Shown here in pieces: positions 55,423 to 63,941 of a stretch of DNA of 64,000 nt; the stretch's first letter is position 1; the number at the start of each line of letters is the position of its first letter. The notes beneath the pieces are model-generated. The model was not told the origin of the DNA, searched no databases, and worked only from the letters and a program-made list of their open reading frames with translations. Source of the DNA: Acidimicrobiia bacterium (lineage in GTDB: Bacteria; Actinomycetota; Acidimicrobiia; Spongiisociales; ZC4RG35); assembly GCA_028284765.1 (NCBI GenBank), contig JANQRA010000010.1:32091-96090 (forward strand). Reading direction: 5' to 3'. The position numbers and the translations under genes are program-made.

Positions 55423-56921
55423 CAGGCCAGCGACGCCAGCGCACCCGACGCAATCAACGTCTTGATGGACGCGATGTCTTCATCAGGTGGCCGATCCACA
55501 TCCAGGGGAGGGACCTGTGCTCTCACCAGGTCGACGATCGCTCCTGTTGCCTCCGCTGGAGCCATCGGCCGGCGGTATTCGATCCCTTGCACCGCGCAAA
55601 GGATCTCCACGGCAAGGACCGTTTCCACGTTCTCTGCGATATGGAGCAACTGGAGCCCGGCGCCCCAACCCATGGAGACATGATCCTCCTGGGAGCCGGA
55701 GGTGGTAATCGAATCAACCGAGCTGGGATGGGCAAGCACTTTGTTCTCCGAGACCAACGCCGCCTGGAGGTATTGGGTGACCATGTATCCCGACTCCACG
55801 CCCGGGTCGGCTGCCAGGAACGGCGGAAGCCCGTTCGATCGAACCGGATCCAGCATCCGATCGGTGCGGCGTTCCGAGATGGAGCCCAGCTCGGCGAGCG
55901 CGATGGCCGCGAAGTCCATTGCGAAGGCGAGTGGCTCGCCATGGAAGTTTCCACCCGAAACCACCTCACCCGTATCGGGGAAGATGAGTGGGTTGTCTAC
56001 GACGGAGCCAAGCTCGACTGTCAGTACCCGCTCAAGGTGTCGAAGGGTGTCATCGACTGCACCATGAACTTGGGGTGCGCAGCGAAGGGAATACGCGTCC
56101 TGCACCGCATGGTCGAAGTCGTCTGCATGGCTCGCCACGATCGGTGAACCATCGATCAGCGCCGCTATCCGTGCCGCTGACGCCAGCTGGCCCGGGTGTG
56201 GTCTCAGCTGGTGGATTTCGGACCGAAACGGTCTGGAGCTTCCAAGTAGGGCTTCGACAGAGAGAGCCGCGGCCACATCGGCGGCCACGAGGAGGTTCTG
56301 CCCGTGGTGCAAACCGAGCACACCCATCGAAGACATCCCCTCAGTGCCATTCAGGAGGGACAGGCCTTCCTTCGCTTTCAGGTCGACGGGTTCGAAATCG
56401 GTATCTGCCGTGTCCTTGATGATTCCGTCGATACGGACTTTCCCCTCACCGATGAGGGGGAGGGCTAGGTGGGCGAATGGAGCGAGGTCGCCTGAGGCTC
56501 CGACCGATCCGCGCGATGGGACCACTGGCAAGTAGCCCCGCTCGAGCAGCTCCAGCAGCTTTCTGACGATGACGGGGCGAACACCCGAGTGTCCTTGGGC
56601 GAGGGTGCGGGCTCGAAGCAAGAGCATCGACCTGACAAGCTCGTCGGCCAATGGCTCACCGATCCCCGTTGCGTGAGATCGGATCAGGTTGTACTGGAGG
56701 GTTTCGGTCTCTTCCGCGCCGATATTCGACATGGCGAGGGCACCGAAGCCGGTGTTGATTCCGTAGACCACTTGGCCTGACTCGGTCACGCTATCGACTA
56801 CGGATCTCGCCGGTCTGAGGTTCGCTTCCAGATCATCCGAAGGCACGGCGCGGGCACCTAGGGCAACCGACGCGACCTGCTCGGGAGAGAGCGCTGAGCC
56901 GTCGACTATGACGTCTTTCAC
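55422..56921 (-). CDS. hutH: Histidine ammonia-lyase
   Basis: Deaminates histidine to urocanate through an MIO prosthetic group. It has 499 residues. The MIO-forming tripeptide Ala142-Ser143-Gly144 is in RGSVGASGDLAPFAHLAL, with the YGINTGFG loop near residue 53 and SGGNFHGEPLAFAMD near 323. It heads the hutH-hutI-methyltransferase run on the minus strand and is divergent from the thioesterase gene with 24 bases between them. Confidence 0.96.
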   Translation of the reverse strand: MKDVIVDGSALSPEQVASVALGARAVPSDDLEANLRPARSVVDSVTESGQVVYGINTGFGALAMSNIGAEETETLQYNLIRSHATGIGEPLADELVRSMLLLRARTLAQGHSGVRPVIVRKLLELLERGYLPVVPSRGSVGASGDLAPFAHLALPLIGEGKVRIDGIIKDTADTDFEPVDLKAKEGLSLLNGTEGMSSMGVLGLHHGQNLLVAADVAAALSVEALLGSSRPFRSEIHQLRPHPGQLASAARIAALIDGSPIVASHADDFDHAVQDAYSLRCAPQVHGAVDDTLRHLERVLTVELGSVVDNPLIFPDTGEVVSGGNFHGEPLAFAMDFAAIALAELGSISERRTDRMLDPVRSNGLPPFLAADPGVESGYMVTQYLQAALVSENKVLAHPSSVDSITTSGSQEDHVSMGWGAGLQLLHIAENVETVLAVEILCAVQGIEYRRPMAPAEATGAIVDLVRAQVPPLDVDRPPDEDIASIKTLIASGALASLA

Positions 56922-56945
56922 GACCGCAGACGGTAGCTTGCGACA

Positions 56946-57350
56946 ATGCCGACCACCCAGAAGATCCGGTATTCGGATTGTGACCCGCAGGGCATCGTGT
57001 TCAACGGGAACTACGCCCGCTATTGGGACGACGCTCTAACTGACTGGTTCGGGGAGCACGGTTACGGGGGTGAGGAGCTTGGTGGCTCCGGGGTGGACGT
57101 GGTTACGGCACGAGTCGAGATGGACTTCAAGAGCTCGGCATCGCTTGGAGACGTGCTGGAGACGACACTGAAGGTCGAGAGGTTCGGGACGACATCGGTG
57201 ACGATTGGTTTTGAGACGGCCCGAGTCTCAGATGGCACGGTTGTCACCGCGGGCAGGGAGATCCTCGTGTTCGTCGATCCCAACGACTTCCGTCCGGTGG
57301 AGGTTCCTGACGATATCCGAGCCCGACTTGAAGGGAATCCTCCTCAATAG
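56946..57350 (+). CDS. Acyl-CoA thioesterase (hotdog fold, 4-hydroxybenzoyl-CoA/YbgC type)
   Basis: The 134-residue hotdog-fold enzyme probably hydrolyses an acyl-CoA. The catalytic aspartate is in IRYSDCDPQGIVFNGNYARYWDD near residue 15, the typical motif of the 4HBT/YbgC group. The central helix and the AREILVFVDPNDFRPVEVP end fit. It is next to CoA-binding and acyl-CoA dehydrogenase genes, which supports a role in acyl-CoA metabolism. Confidence 0.88.
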   Translation: MPTTQKIRYSDCDPQGIVFNGNYARYWDDALTDWFGEHGYGGEELGGSGVDVVTARVEMDFKSSASLGDVLETTLKVERFGTTSVTIGFETARVSDGTVVTAGREILVFVDPNDFRPVEVPDDIRARLEGNPPQ

Positions 57351-57368
57351 AGGAAGGTTGTCTTACCC

Positions 57369-57767
57369 ATGAAAGACCTGACACCACTGCTCAACGAGCC
57401 GGGAACGACTCTGGCCATCATCGGTGCCACCGATCACCCCACAAAGTACGGCGGCATCATCTACCGCGACATGAAGGGCAAGGGATTCAAGGTCTTTGGA
57501 GTCAATCCCTATCGGGATACGGTTGACGGTGATGCCAGTTGGCATCGGGTCACCGATCTTCCCGAGACGCCCACCATCGCTGTTTTCGTCGTACCCGCGA
57601 AACGTGGTCTCGAGGTCTTGAAGGACTGCGCCGAGGCAGGTGTCGAGAACATCTGGATTCAACCCGGCGCGTTCTCAGATGAGCTGGGCCATGCCCTCGA
57701 TGAGGGCAATTTCAATTGGTTGGCAGAAGCCTGTGTGATGGTCCGCGCCCGGACCGCAGCCTTCTAA
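57369..57767 (+). CDS. CoA-binding (YccU-like) protein
   Basis: The 132-residue single Rossmann domain of the CoA-binding family has LAIIGATDHPTKYGGIIYRDMKGKGFKVFGVNP (residues about 16-48) and VVPAKRGLEVLKDCAEAGVENIWIQPG (near 75-100). The tail holds a cysteine in WLAEACVMV. GAGGAAGG lies upstream. It is co-directional with the thioesterase gene 18 bases upstream. Confidence 0.88.
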   Translation: MKDLTPLLNEPGTTLAIIGATDHPTKYGGIIYRDMKGKGFKVFGVNPYRDTVDGDASWHRVTDLPETPTIAVFVVPAKRGLEVLKDCAEAGVENIWIQPGAFSDELGHALDEGNFNWLAEACVMVRARTAAF

Positions 57768-57771
57768 GCGA

Positions 57772-58875
57772 TCAGATCCGGTCCCGGAAGAGTTCTCGGG
57801 CGATGATGTTTCGTTGGATTTCGGACGTCCCCTCGTAGATGCGTGGGGCGCGAACCTCTCTGTATAGGTGGGCGAGAGTCGAGTCGGCTTCCAGGCCTCG
57901 GGCACCAAGGACCTGGATGGCAACGTCCACCGCATGTTGAGCCGTCTCGGTGGCGTAGAGCTTGGCCATCGCCGCTTTACCCGTAATGCCGTCAGTGTCA
58001 CCTTCGTCGTATGCAGCCGCTGCTGAATAGACGAGGTGTTCTGCTGCCTCGATCTCGACCCGCACATCAGCCAGCTGGTGGGACACACCCTGGAACGAAG
58101 CAATTGGCTCGCCGAATGCCTCTCTGCTCCTGGCGTGGGCCACGGCGAGACTCAACGCCGCCTCCGCCATCCCCAGAGCAAAGGCCCCGACGCTCGGCCG
58201 GAACAGATCGAGTGTCGCCATGGCGACTCTGAATCCTTCGTCGATCGATCCCAAGACCTGCTCTGGACCAACGTAGACACCGTCAAAGGTCCATCGCCCG
58301 ATGGCATGGGGCGAGACCATCGCGATCGGCTCACCACTGATTGCCTCGTCGTCAATGGGAACAGCAAAGGCTGATACGCCGCGTGCTCTGGCTCCTTCAG
58401 TTGTCCGGGCGAAAACAGTTGCTATGTCTGCGTCAGGAGCGTTGGAGATATAGACCTTGTCACCGGAAAGCCTGTACCCGTCTCCGTCCGGATTGGCCTG
58501 CATGGCAATTGAGGCGGCGTCCGATCCGGCCTCCTGCTCGGTCAGTGCGAAGGCCGCGACGGCAGATCCAGACCGCAGTTGAGGGATCCACGCTTGTTTG
58601 ATGGAATCGCTGCCCGAAAGAAGGATCGGGACTCCACCTAGGCCCTGAACCGCGAGGGCAGTCTCTGCCTCTGGGCATACTCTGGCCAAGCCCTGTCGGA
58701 TCTGGCAGAGCTCTCGCGCTGTCACTCCAGACTCGTCGAATACCTTCCCGAGAAGCCCGGCTCCGCCCAGCGCCATCACCAGCTCCCTGTTCACTCGACC
58801 CGGCGTGCCCGCCTCGGCAAGGGGGACCAGAGTCTCGCCAATCTGACTGGCCTCGGCGACGAGCGAAGGGTCCAT
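57772..58875 (-). CDS. Acyl-CoA dehydrogenase
   Basis: The FAD-dependent enzyme oxidises an acyl-CoA to an enoyl-CoA. Its 367 residues give the usual three-part fold. FALTEQEAGSDAASIAMQA near residue 130 is the first family signature, KVYISNAPDADI follows, and the C-terminal RAPRIYEGTSEIQRNIIAREL contains the glutamate in the position of the catalytic base in many members. The exact chain-length or branched substrate cannot be told. It is followed four bases upstream by a small gene on the same strand. Confidence 0.93.
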   Translation of the reverse strand: MDPSLVAEASQIGETLVPLAEAGTPGRVNRELVMALGGAGLLGKVFDESGVTARELCQIRQGLARVCPEAETALAVQGLGGVPILLSGSDSIKQAWIPQLRSGSAVAAFALTEQEAGSDAASIAMQANPDGDGYRLSGDKVYISNAPDADIATVFARTTEGARARGVSAFAVPIDDEAISGEPIAMVSPHAIGRWTFDGVYVGPEQVLGSIDEGFRVAMATLDLFRPSVGAFALGMAEAALSLAVAHARSREAFGEPIASFQGVSHQLADVRVEIEAAEHLVYSAAAAYDEGDTDGITGKAAMAKLYATETAQHAVDVAIQVLGARGLEADSTLAHLYREVRAPRIYEGTSEIQRNIIARELFRDRI

Positions 58876-58878
58876 GTC

Positions 58879-59259
58879 CTATCCCGTCGACTTCATCTGC
58901 TTGATGATCTCTGCCATCCGTGCCTCGACTTCGTCGATGCCAAGTCCACTTGTCATGGCTTTGTTCACCATTGAGGTGAATTCACCGTCGAACGTCGTAT
59001 CCATCGTCCCTGACCTGCCGGGGCTCAGGTAGTTGCTCAGCAGTTGGTCACGGACGTCTGACAATCGTTGAAACGCTGCGCGCAGGACCTCGGCGTCGTG
59101 AAGAGGTTCTCCTTCGATCAGCTGGGCGCTGAGCTGACGGAGCTCGGTTTTTCTCCCCTGGAGTTCGGCTCTTCTATCAAAGTCATCAGCCGGCAGTCGC
59201 AATAGCTCCTCATGGATGTCGGTGAGTTCTTGTCTGACCTGGTCGAGGTTCATGTCCAT
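58879..59259 (-). CDS. Small helical protein of unknown function
   Basis: This 126-residue acidic protein looks mostly helical: LDQVRQELTDIHEELLRLPADDFDRRAELQGRKTELRQLSAQL (residues about 5-47) is a likely coiled coil. There are no cysteines, signal or membrane segments. It ends IKQMKSTG. It sits four bases before the acyl-CoA dehydrogenase gene, so the two are probably co-transcribed. I do not recognise a family. Confidence 0.65.
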   Translation of the reverse strand: MDMNLDQVRQELTDIHEELLRLPADDFDRRAELQGRKTELRQLSAQLIEGEPLHDAEVLRAAFQRLSDVRDQLLSNYLSPGRSGTMDTTFDGEFTSMVNKAMTSGLGIDEVEARMAEIIKQMKSTG

Positions 59260-59317
59260 ACCGTGAAGTTACTGGTTCGTTTCGATCCGGGCCGGGGTAT
59301 AGAGGTAGCCTCGACTT

Positions 59318-60145
59318 GTGAGCCCGTTCCGCGCATCCGCCCCTTTCGCAAATGAGTGGGAGCATTTCTCGTTCAGAGTCGACTCGGGAGTTGCAACCAT
59401 CGAATTCGACCGCCCTGAGAAGCTCAATGCTCTGACCTTCGATGTGTATGCGGACCTCAGGGACCTCCTCACCGAACTGGAGCATCACGAGTCGATCGGA
59501 GCTCTGGTCATCACCGGCAAAGGTCGTGGGTTCTGCTCGGGTGGTGACGTCAACGAGATCATCGCTGCGTTACTCGACATGGACACGAAGGGCCTGCTCG
59601 AGTTCACACGGATGACCGGGACCGTGGTCGAGCGTATGAGGCGGCTGCCAATCCCGATCATCGCCTCCATCAACGGGACCGCGGCTGGAGCGGGCGCTGT
59701 AATCGCGCTTGCGTCTGACTTCAGGATCATGTCGCAAAGCTCGTCTTTGCACTTCTTGTTCACGAAGGTCGGACTGGCAGGAGCGGACATGGGCTCGGCA
59801 TACCTCCTCCCTCGTTTGGTCGGCTTGGGGAGGGCGACCGAACTCCTGCTGCTTGGTGACAAGGTCCTGCCGGAGGAGGCCGTTGGGATGGGTCTCGCCA
59901 ATCGCGTTGTGGCCGACGACGAACTCGAGGGTGCGACAGGAGAGCTGGCGAGCCGCCTCGCCGGAGGCCCGACGCTTGCCTACGGCGCCACCAAGATTCT
60001 CTTGGGGAGGGAACTGGACATGGACCTCGGTTCTTCGATCGAGTTGGAGGCTTTCACGCAGGCCCTCTTGATGACCACCGAGGATCATCGGGAGTTCTAT
60101 GAAGCCTTCACCGGCAAACGTCCACCTCAGTGGAGAGGGAGATGA
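59318..60145 (+). CDS. Enoyl-CoA hydratase/isomerase family protein
   Basis: The 275-residue crotonase-fold enzyme starts at a GTG. The CoA-binding opening VDSGVATIEFDRPEKLNALTF, the oxyanion-hole segments GRGFCSGGDVNEI and NGTAAGAGAVIALASDFR, and FTKVGLAGADMGSAYLLPRLVG fit the family. In the position of the hydratase Glu144 there is an alanine-glycine-rich stretch, so isomerase or another crotonase reaction is possible. The gene overlaps ridA by four bases. Confidence 0.88.
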   Translation: MSPFRASAPFANEWEHFSFRVDSGVATIEFDRPEKLNALTFDVYADLRDLLTELEHHESIGALVITGKGRGFCSGGDVNEIIAALLDMDTKGLLEFTRMTGTVVERMRRLPIPIIASINGTAAGAGAVIALASDFRIMSQSSSLHFLFTKVGLAGADMGSAYLLPRLVGLGRATELLLLGDKVLPEEAVGMGLANRVVADDELEGATGELASRLAGGPTLAYGATKILLGRELDMDLGSSIELEAFTQALLMTTEDHREFYEAFTGKRPPQWRGR

Positions 60146-60543
60146 GTCGACACCAACTGTTCAATCCCGACGGGATGGCTCCCGCCGTTGGCTTTTCGTA
60201 CGGCGCTATCTCATCTGATGGGCGTCTGCTTCACATAGCTGGAATCACGGGGCACGGAGCTGACGGGTCGATAGAGCCGGGTCTAGTCGAACAGTTCTCT
60301 GCGGCTTGCACATCCGTGGCGAAAGTCGTCGATGAGGCAGGTGGAGAGCCGTCGGATGTTGTCTCGATGGTCATCTACACCACCGAGATCGCAAACTACC
60401 GGGAGAATCTCACCGAACTGGGACACGCATACAGGGCGGTGTTCGGCCGTCATTTTCCGCCGATGGCCCTGATCGGTGTCAGCGATTTGTTCGATCCGGC
60501 TGCCGTTGTGGAGCTGCTTTGTGTCGCGGTGGTTCCCGAGTAG
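60142..60543 (+). CDS. RidA/YjgF-family protein
   Basis: The 133-residue protein, counted from the ATG that overlaps the preceding stop (ATGA), is a RidA-like enamine/imine deaminase. RLLHIAGITGHGADGSIEPGLVEQF is the usual N-terminal strand region. The C-terminal end is FPPMALIGVSDLFDPAAVVELLCVAV, where the arginine that RidA proteins use for catalysis is replaced, so it may belong to a non-deaminase subgroup. An upstream start at 60130 would add four residues. Confidence 0.85.
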   Translation: MSRHQLFNPDGMAPAVGFSYGAISSDGRLLHIAGITGHGADGSIEPGLVEQFSAACTSVAKVVDEAGGEPSDVVSMVIYTTEIANYRENLTELGHAYRAVFGRHFPPMALIGVSDLFDPAAVVELLCVAVVPE

Positions 60544-60552
60544 GAGTTGCCG

Positions 60553-61689
60553 CTACAACACCCCCTGGATGACGTCGATAAGCGCATCGACGTCGCCCGA
60601 GTCCTGGTAGATGCCGAACCCGAAACGGAGACGGTCTCCGCGGTAGTCGGTGATGACCCTCCGTTCGTGGAGGCGGCGATACAAGTCTCCTGCCCTTGGC
60701 GTTCGGTAAGTGATGAAGTTGCCACGCTCATGGTCCGCCGGAGGTAACAGCTCACCAACGGGCAGATGGGCCTCGAGAAACGCGCCTTGAAGCTCCGAAA
60801 CATGGTCGGCGATCAACCGAGGTCCGACCTCTTCTTCTTCGAGCCACCCCAGGACGGCATTCAGGCGGTAGACACCGCTCGGATCGAACGTTGCTCCAGC
60901 GAAGCGTGATCCATCGGTCCCGTATCCAACTCGAGCCGAAACCCCAGACTCCAGCTGACCGAAACCGGCATACCAACCGGTGTTCACCGGACGCTCTCCA
61001 TAACCAGGCGGGCAGTGCATAAAACAGACGCCTTCGCCAGCCATTGCGTATTTGTATCCCCCCGCGATGTAGAAAGCGCGATCTTGGATAGCGGAGAGAT
61101 CCACGGGTCGAGCCATGAAGGCGTGGTAGCCGTCTATCACCACGAAGGCCCTTTCCTCGGACACTGACGAAACAATGCGGTCGATCCCCGGCACCACAAA
61201 CCCGCTGTCGAAGAACACTTCCGACACGAATATCAGGTCGTGGGCTCCCGATCGAGCCTCCGCGGTGAATCGATCGGCGAAGGACTCGAAGGGTTCAGCT
61301 GTGACCCGATCCACAATGGCCAGGCCTTCCTCCTCCCAACGTCTTGCTTGCCGGTTGAAGGAATGAAATTCAGCGTCGGTGGACAGAATCCTCACCGGCG
61401 GGTCGAAGCATGAGAAGAGTCGGTTGAGGAACATGTGGGTGTTCGGCTCGAACGGCAGGGTGCCGGCATCGGAGATCTTCAGCTGTTCCGCGATTCGGTT
61501 TCGGGTGGCTGTGAACACCTCACCAAAGATGTGCTCCCACTTGTCGTCCATGTGAGTTGCCGCGTCCAGCCATGCCTGCTGATGAGCTTCGAAGGTCACA
61601 TCCGGCCACGGGTGGTGGGAGTGTGCTGCGAAGTGGAGCCGGTCGGGATCTGCGCTCAGAAACCGGGAGAAAGCCGACTTCAGGTTCAT
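60553..61689 (-). CDS. kynU: Kynureninase-like PLP enzyme
   Basis: This is a fold-type I aminotransferase of class V, 378 residues. It is placed next to tryptophan 2,3-dioxygenase, so it is most likely a kynureninase cleaving kynurenine to anthranilate and alanine. The PLP lysine sits in AGGYKYAMAGEGVCFMHCP near residue 213, like the SYKYL-type motif of kynureninase, and VIDGYHAF is the aspartate motif. NTHMFLNRLFSCFD is the phosphate-binding segment. Another class V lyase is possible. It overlaps the next gene by four bases. Confidence 0.8.
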   Translation of the reverse strand: MNLKSAFSRFLSADPDRLHFAAHSHHPWPDVTFEAHQQAWLDAATHMDDKWEHIFGEVFTATRNRIAEQLKISDAGTLPFEPNTHMFLNRLFSCFDPPVRILSTDAEFHSFNRQARRWEEEGLAIVDRVTAEPFESFADRFTAEARSGAHDLIFVSEVFFDSGFVVPGIDRIVSSVSEERAFVVIDGYHAFMARPVDLSAIQDRAFYIAGGYKYAMAGEGVCFMHCPPGYGERPVNTGWYAGFGQLESGVSARVGYGTDGSRFAGATFDPSGVYRLNAVLGWLEEEEVGPRLIADHVSELQGAFLEAHLPVGELLPPADHERGNFITYRTPRAGDLYRRLHERRVITDYRGDRLRFGFGIYQDSGDVDALIDVIQGVL

Positions 61690-62771
61690 GCTTGGAAGCG
61701 GAACCGCATTGACTCGACAAGTTCCTCAGGAAGCTTTGGACGGTCGCTCCGCGGGACCAGGAATGTCGAGAGATTCAAGAGGTCGGTGAACACCCGGCTT
61801 CGCTCGGCGGACTTCTCCAGATACCGGGCACCCGCAGATCCGCCGGTGCCGATTCGTCGCCCGATCATTCGGAGGGCCATTTGTGCATGGCGGTAGCGCC
61901 AGGTCGTGAATCCCTCGTCGAGGTCCATCAGAAGCTCGAGAAGTCGAGATGCTCCCTGAACTGCAGGTTCATCCCTATAGAGCGTGATGAAGACCGCAGC
62001 CTGAAACGCCCGCTGCGACATACGGATCCGTCCGGCCTCTTGCTCGATCTTGTGCTTCTCGACATCGAAAAGCGCGGCGTGCTGGTCGAAGACGAGATCG
62101 AATTCCCTCAACTGCGCCACCCGCTCCTGGTCGGTCAGGTTCTCGTTTGACTCCACAACAGCCCGGTCCGCTTGGATTCGGGCCAAGACGGCGTCCCGGT
62201 AGGCCTCCCAGAACTGGAAGTCTTCGTACTCCAAGAAAGGAGTGCGTTCCAACCATCGTTCGACGAGGTCGAAGAGTGACGGGTCGTCCTCAGTTGCTTC
62301 AACCAAGTCGCGGTCTGAGTCGTCGAACCGAGCGGTGTAGACCTCTCCGGAGAGGAGCAGCCTGTCTCTCCGCCGCAAGCCGAGCTTGTTCTCGACCAAA
62401 CGGAACTGGGCCGACTGGAAACCGGATGCCGGAAACAGGTAGTCGCGGAAGTCGAGGAAATCGAGTGGTGTCATCGTTTCCAGCACGCTGATCGTTTGGA
62501 TCATCAATGCCTGGATGGAGTTGATCCGACGGAGTCTCCCCAAGGCGGTTCCCATGGCGCGCTCGGGGACCACGTCGTTACTGAAGATCTCGATGACGCT
62601 GTCCAGCTCCCAGAGCACCTGCTTGAACCAGAGCTCATATGATTGGTGGACGATGATGAACAGCATCTCGTCATGAACAGTCTCCCCGGCCTTTGTGCTC
62701 TCTAGAACCTGCGCATCCAACAGTTTGTTGATCTGGAGGTAGTCGCCGTAGTAGATACCGTCGTCTGACAC
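61686..62771 (-). CDS. kynA: Tryptophan 2,3-dioxygenase
   Basis: This haem enzyme opens the indole ring of tryptophan to give N-formylkynurenine. It has 361 residues, a standard length. YYGDYLQINKLLDAQ near residue 7, EMLFIIVHQSYELWFKQVLWELD near 35-57 (His52 region contacts the substrate) and WRYRHAQMALRMIGRRIGTGGSAGARYL near 295 (haem-ligand histidine plus the GTGGS loop) are clear TDO signatures. It is coupled to the kynureninase gene. Kynurenine formamidase is not in view. Confidence 0.95.
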   Translation of the reverse strand: MSDDGIYYGDYLQINKLLDAQVLESTKAGETVHDEMLFIIVHQSYELWFKQVLWELDSVIEIFSNDVVPERAMGTALGRLRRINSIQALMIQTISVLETMTPLDFLDFRDYLFPASGFQSAQFRLVENKLGLRRRDRLLLSGEVYTARFDDSDRDLVEATEDDPSLFDLVERWLERTPFLEYEDFQFWEAYRDAVLARIQADRAVVESNENLTDQERVAQLREFDLVFDQHAALFDVEKHKIEQEAGRIRMSQRAFQAAVFITLYRDEPAVQGASRLLELLMDLDEGFTTWRYRHAQMALRMIGRRIGTGGSAGARYLEKSAERSRVFTDLLNLSTFLVPRSDRPKLPEELVESMRFRFQA

Positions 62772-62811
62772 GTCTTAGAACTTAGTTCGAACGACCGAGC
62801 CGTAGACGTGG

Positions 62812-63261
62812 CTAAGAGTCGGTCTTCGCGACAAGCACATCGCAATTGACCCGTTCGACCGCCCGTGAGCTGGTCGAACCGAGAAACGCCTTGGACATTC
62901 GGCCCCGGCCTCGCGTGCCCACTACGAGTAGCTGTGGGTCCGAGGTCTCGACGTAGTCAACAAGAACGTCTGCGGGATAACCGTCGAGGTCGACCTTGGT
63001 CCATTCGATCTCGGAATCCGCGACAACTTCGTCGACCATCTCCCAAACCGCAGCTGCTTTGGCTGCTGCCAAATCGCGGGTGTGGACGTGTTGGCCGTCA
63101 GGCAGCAGCAGATGAGCGGGACTGACATCGGAGACGTAGACCACCTGCAGTTCGGCGCCCCTAACCCGCGCCTCCGCAACAGCTTTCGACAGTGCGATCT
63201 TGCTGTGGTCTGTGCCGTCGACGCCGACGACTATTGGGCGGCTTTTCTGCTCTTCGATCAC
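62812..63261 (-). CDS. Universal stress protein
   Basis: This is a UspA-type ATP-binding protein of 149 residues from the GTG at 63261, whose GTGA overlaps the upstream CBS gene stop. The domain opens SRPIVVGVDGTDHSKIALSKA, and the ATP motif GTRGRGRMSKAFLGSTSSRAV is near residue 120. The frame is open upstream to 63465, but the extra 68 residues are arginine-rich non-Usp sequence antisense to the neighbouring gene. Stress or redox signalling is family-level knowledge. Confidence 0.9.
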   Translation of the reverse strand: MIEEQKSRPIVVGVDGTDHSKIALSKAVAEARVRGAELQVVYVSDVSPAHLLLPDGQHVHTRDLAAAKAAAVWEMVDEVVADSEIEWTKVDLDGYPADVLVDYVETSDPQLLVVGTRGRGRMSKAFLGSTSSRAVERVNCDVLVAKTDS

Positions 63262-63941
63262 CAATTCGGTCCGGGACGTGGTGGGACCATAGTCGTCTTC
63301 GAATTGTCGAAGTCCCAGGTGAGCCCGTCGGCTACGGACACCACTCCATCGAGACGCTTGGTCAACTCGACCAGAAGTTGGGCATCGCTTTTGGTCTCGA
63401 GGCGACCCGACATCGTCACGTTTCCGTCTTCTACCCGGACCGTGATCTTGTTTGGGTCGAGCCAAAGGACCTTGCGCATGACGTGCCCGGTGATCTCTTC
63501 GGCAATCTCGCTGTCCGAACGCGCAAACGCTCTGAGGATGTCGGACCGACTCACCAGTCCGAGCAGTTGTCCGTCGTCGGTGACCACAGGGATCCTCTTG
63601 ATACCGGCCTTCTGCATCAGGCGGGCGGCCTCCGGGTGGTCTGCGTCGGGTGGAAGAGTCAAGACGCCGGTGGTCATGATGTCGCCAACGGTCCGCTCGA
63701 AGGTTGGAACCTCTTCGTCTTCGAGGAACCAGCGCAGGATGCGTGGTTTGGTCTCTTCTCTCCGGTGGGACTCACTAGCTATGAAGTCCCCCTCGCTCAC
63801 GATTCCGAGGAGCTCGCCGCGATCGCCCGTCACCAGCAGACCGCTGATCCCTGCTTCGATCATGCGCCGTGCGGCTTCCTTGAGCGAAGTGTCGACGCCA
63901 ACGGTTATGACGTCGGTCGTCATCAGCTGTTCGAGTTTCAA
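63258..63941 (-). CDS. CBS-domain and BON-domain protein
   Basis: The 227-residue protein has two CBS domains (residues about 5-60 and 85-140, with GISGLLVTGDRGELLGIVSEGD and GIKRIPVVTDDGQLLGLVSRSDIL) and a C-terminal BON domain (about 145-210, NKITVRVEDGNVTMSGRLETKSD). CBS pairs bind adenine nucleotides; BON domains may bind membranes. Start codon TTG with AAGGAGGT upstream. It is co-transcribed with the universal stress gene. Whether the mRNA begins inside the window cannot be told. Confidence 0.92.
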   Translation of the reverse strand: MKLEQLMTTDVITVGVDTSLKEAARRMIEAGISGLLVTGDRGELLGIVSEGDFIASESHRREETKPRILRWFLEDEEVPTFERTVGDIMTTGVLTLPPDADHPEAARLMQKAGIKRIPVVTDDGQLLGLVSRSDILRAFARSDSEIAEEITGHVMRKVLWLDPNKITVRVEDGNVTMSGRLETKSDAQLLVELTKRLDGVVSVADGLTWDFDNSKTTMVPPRPGPNW

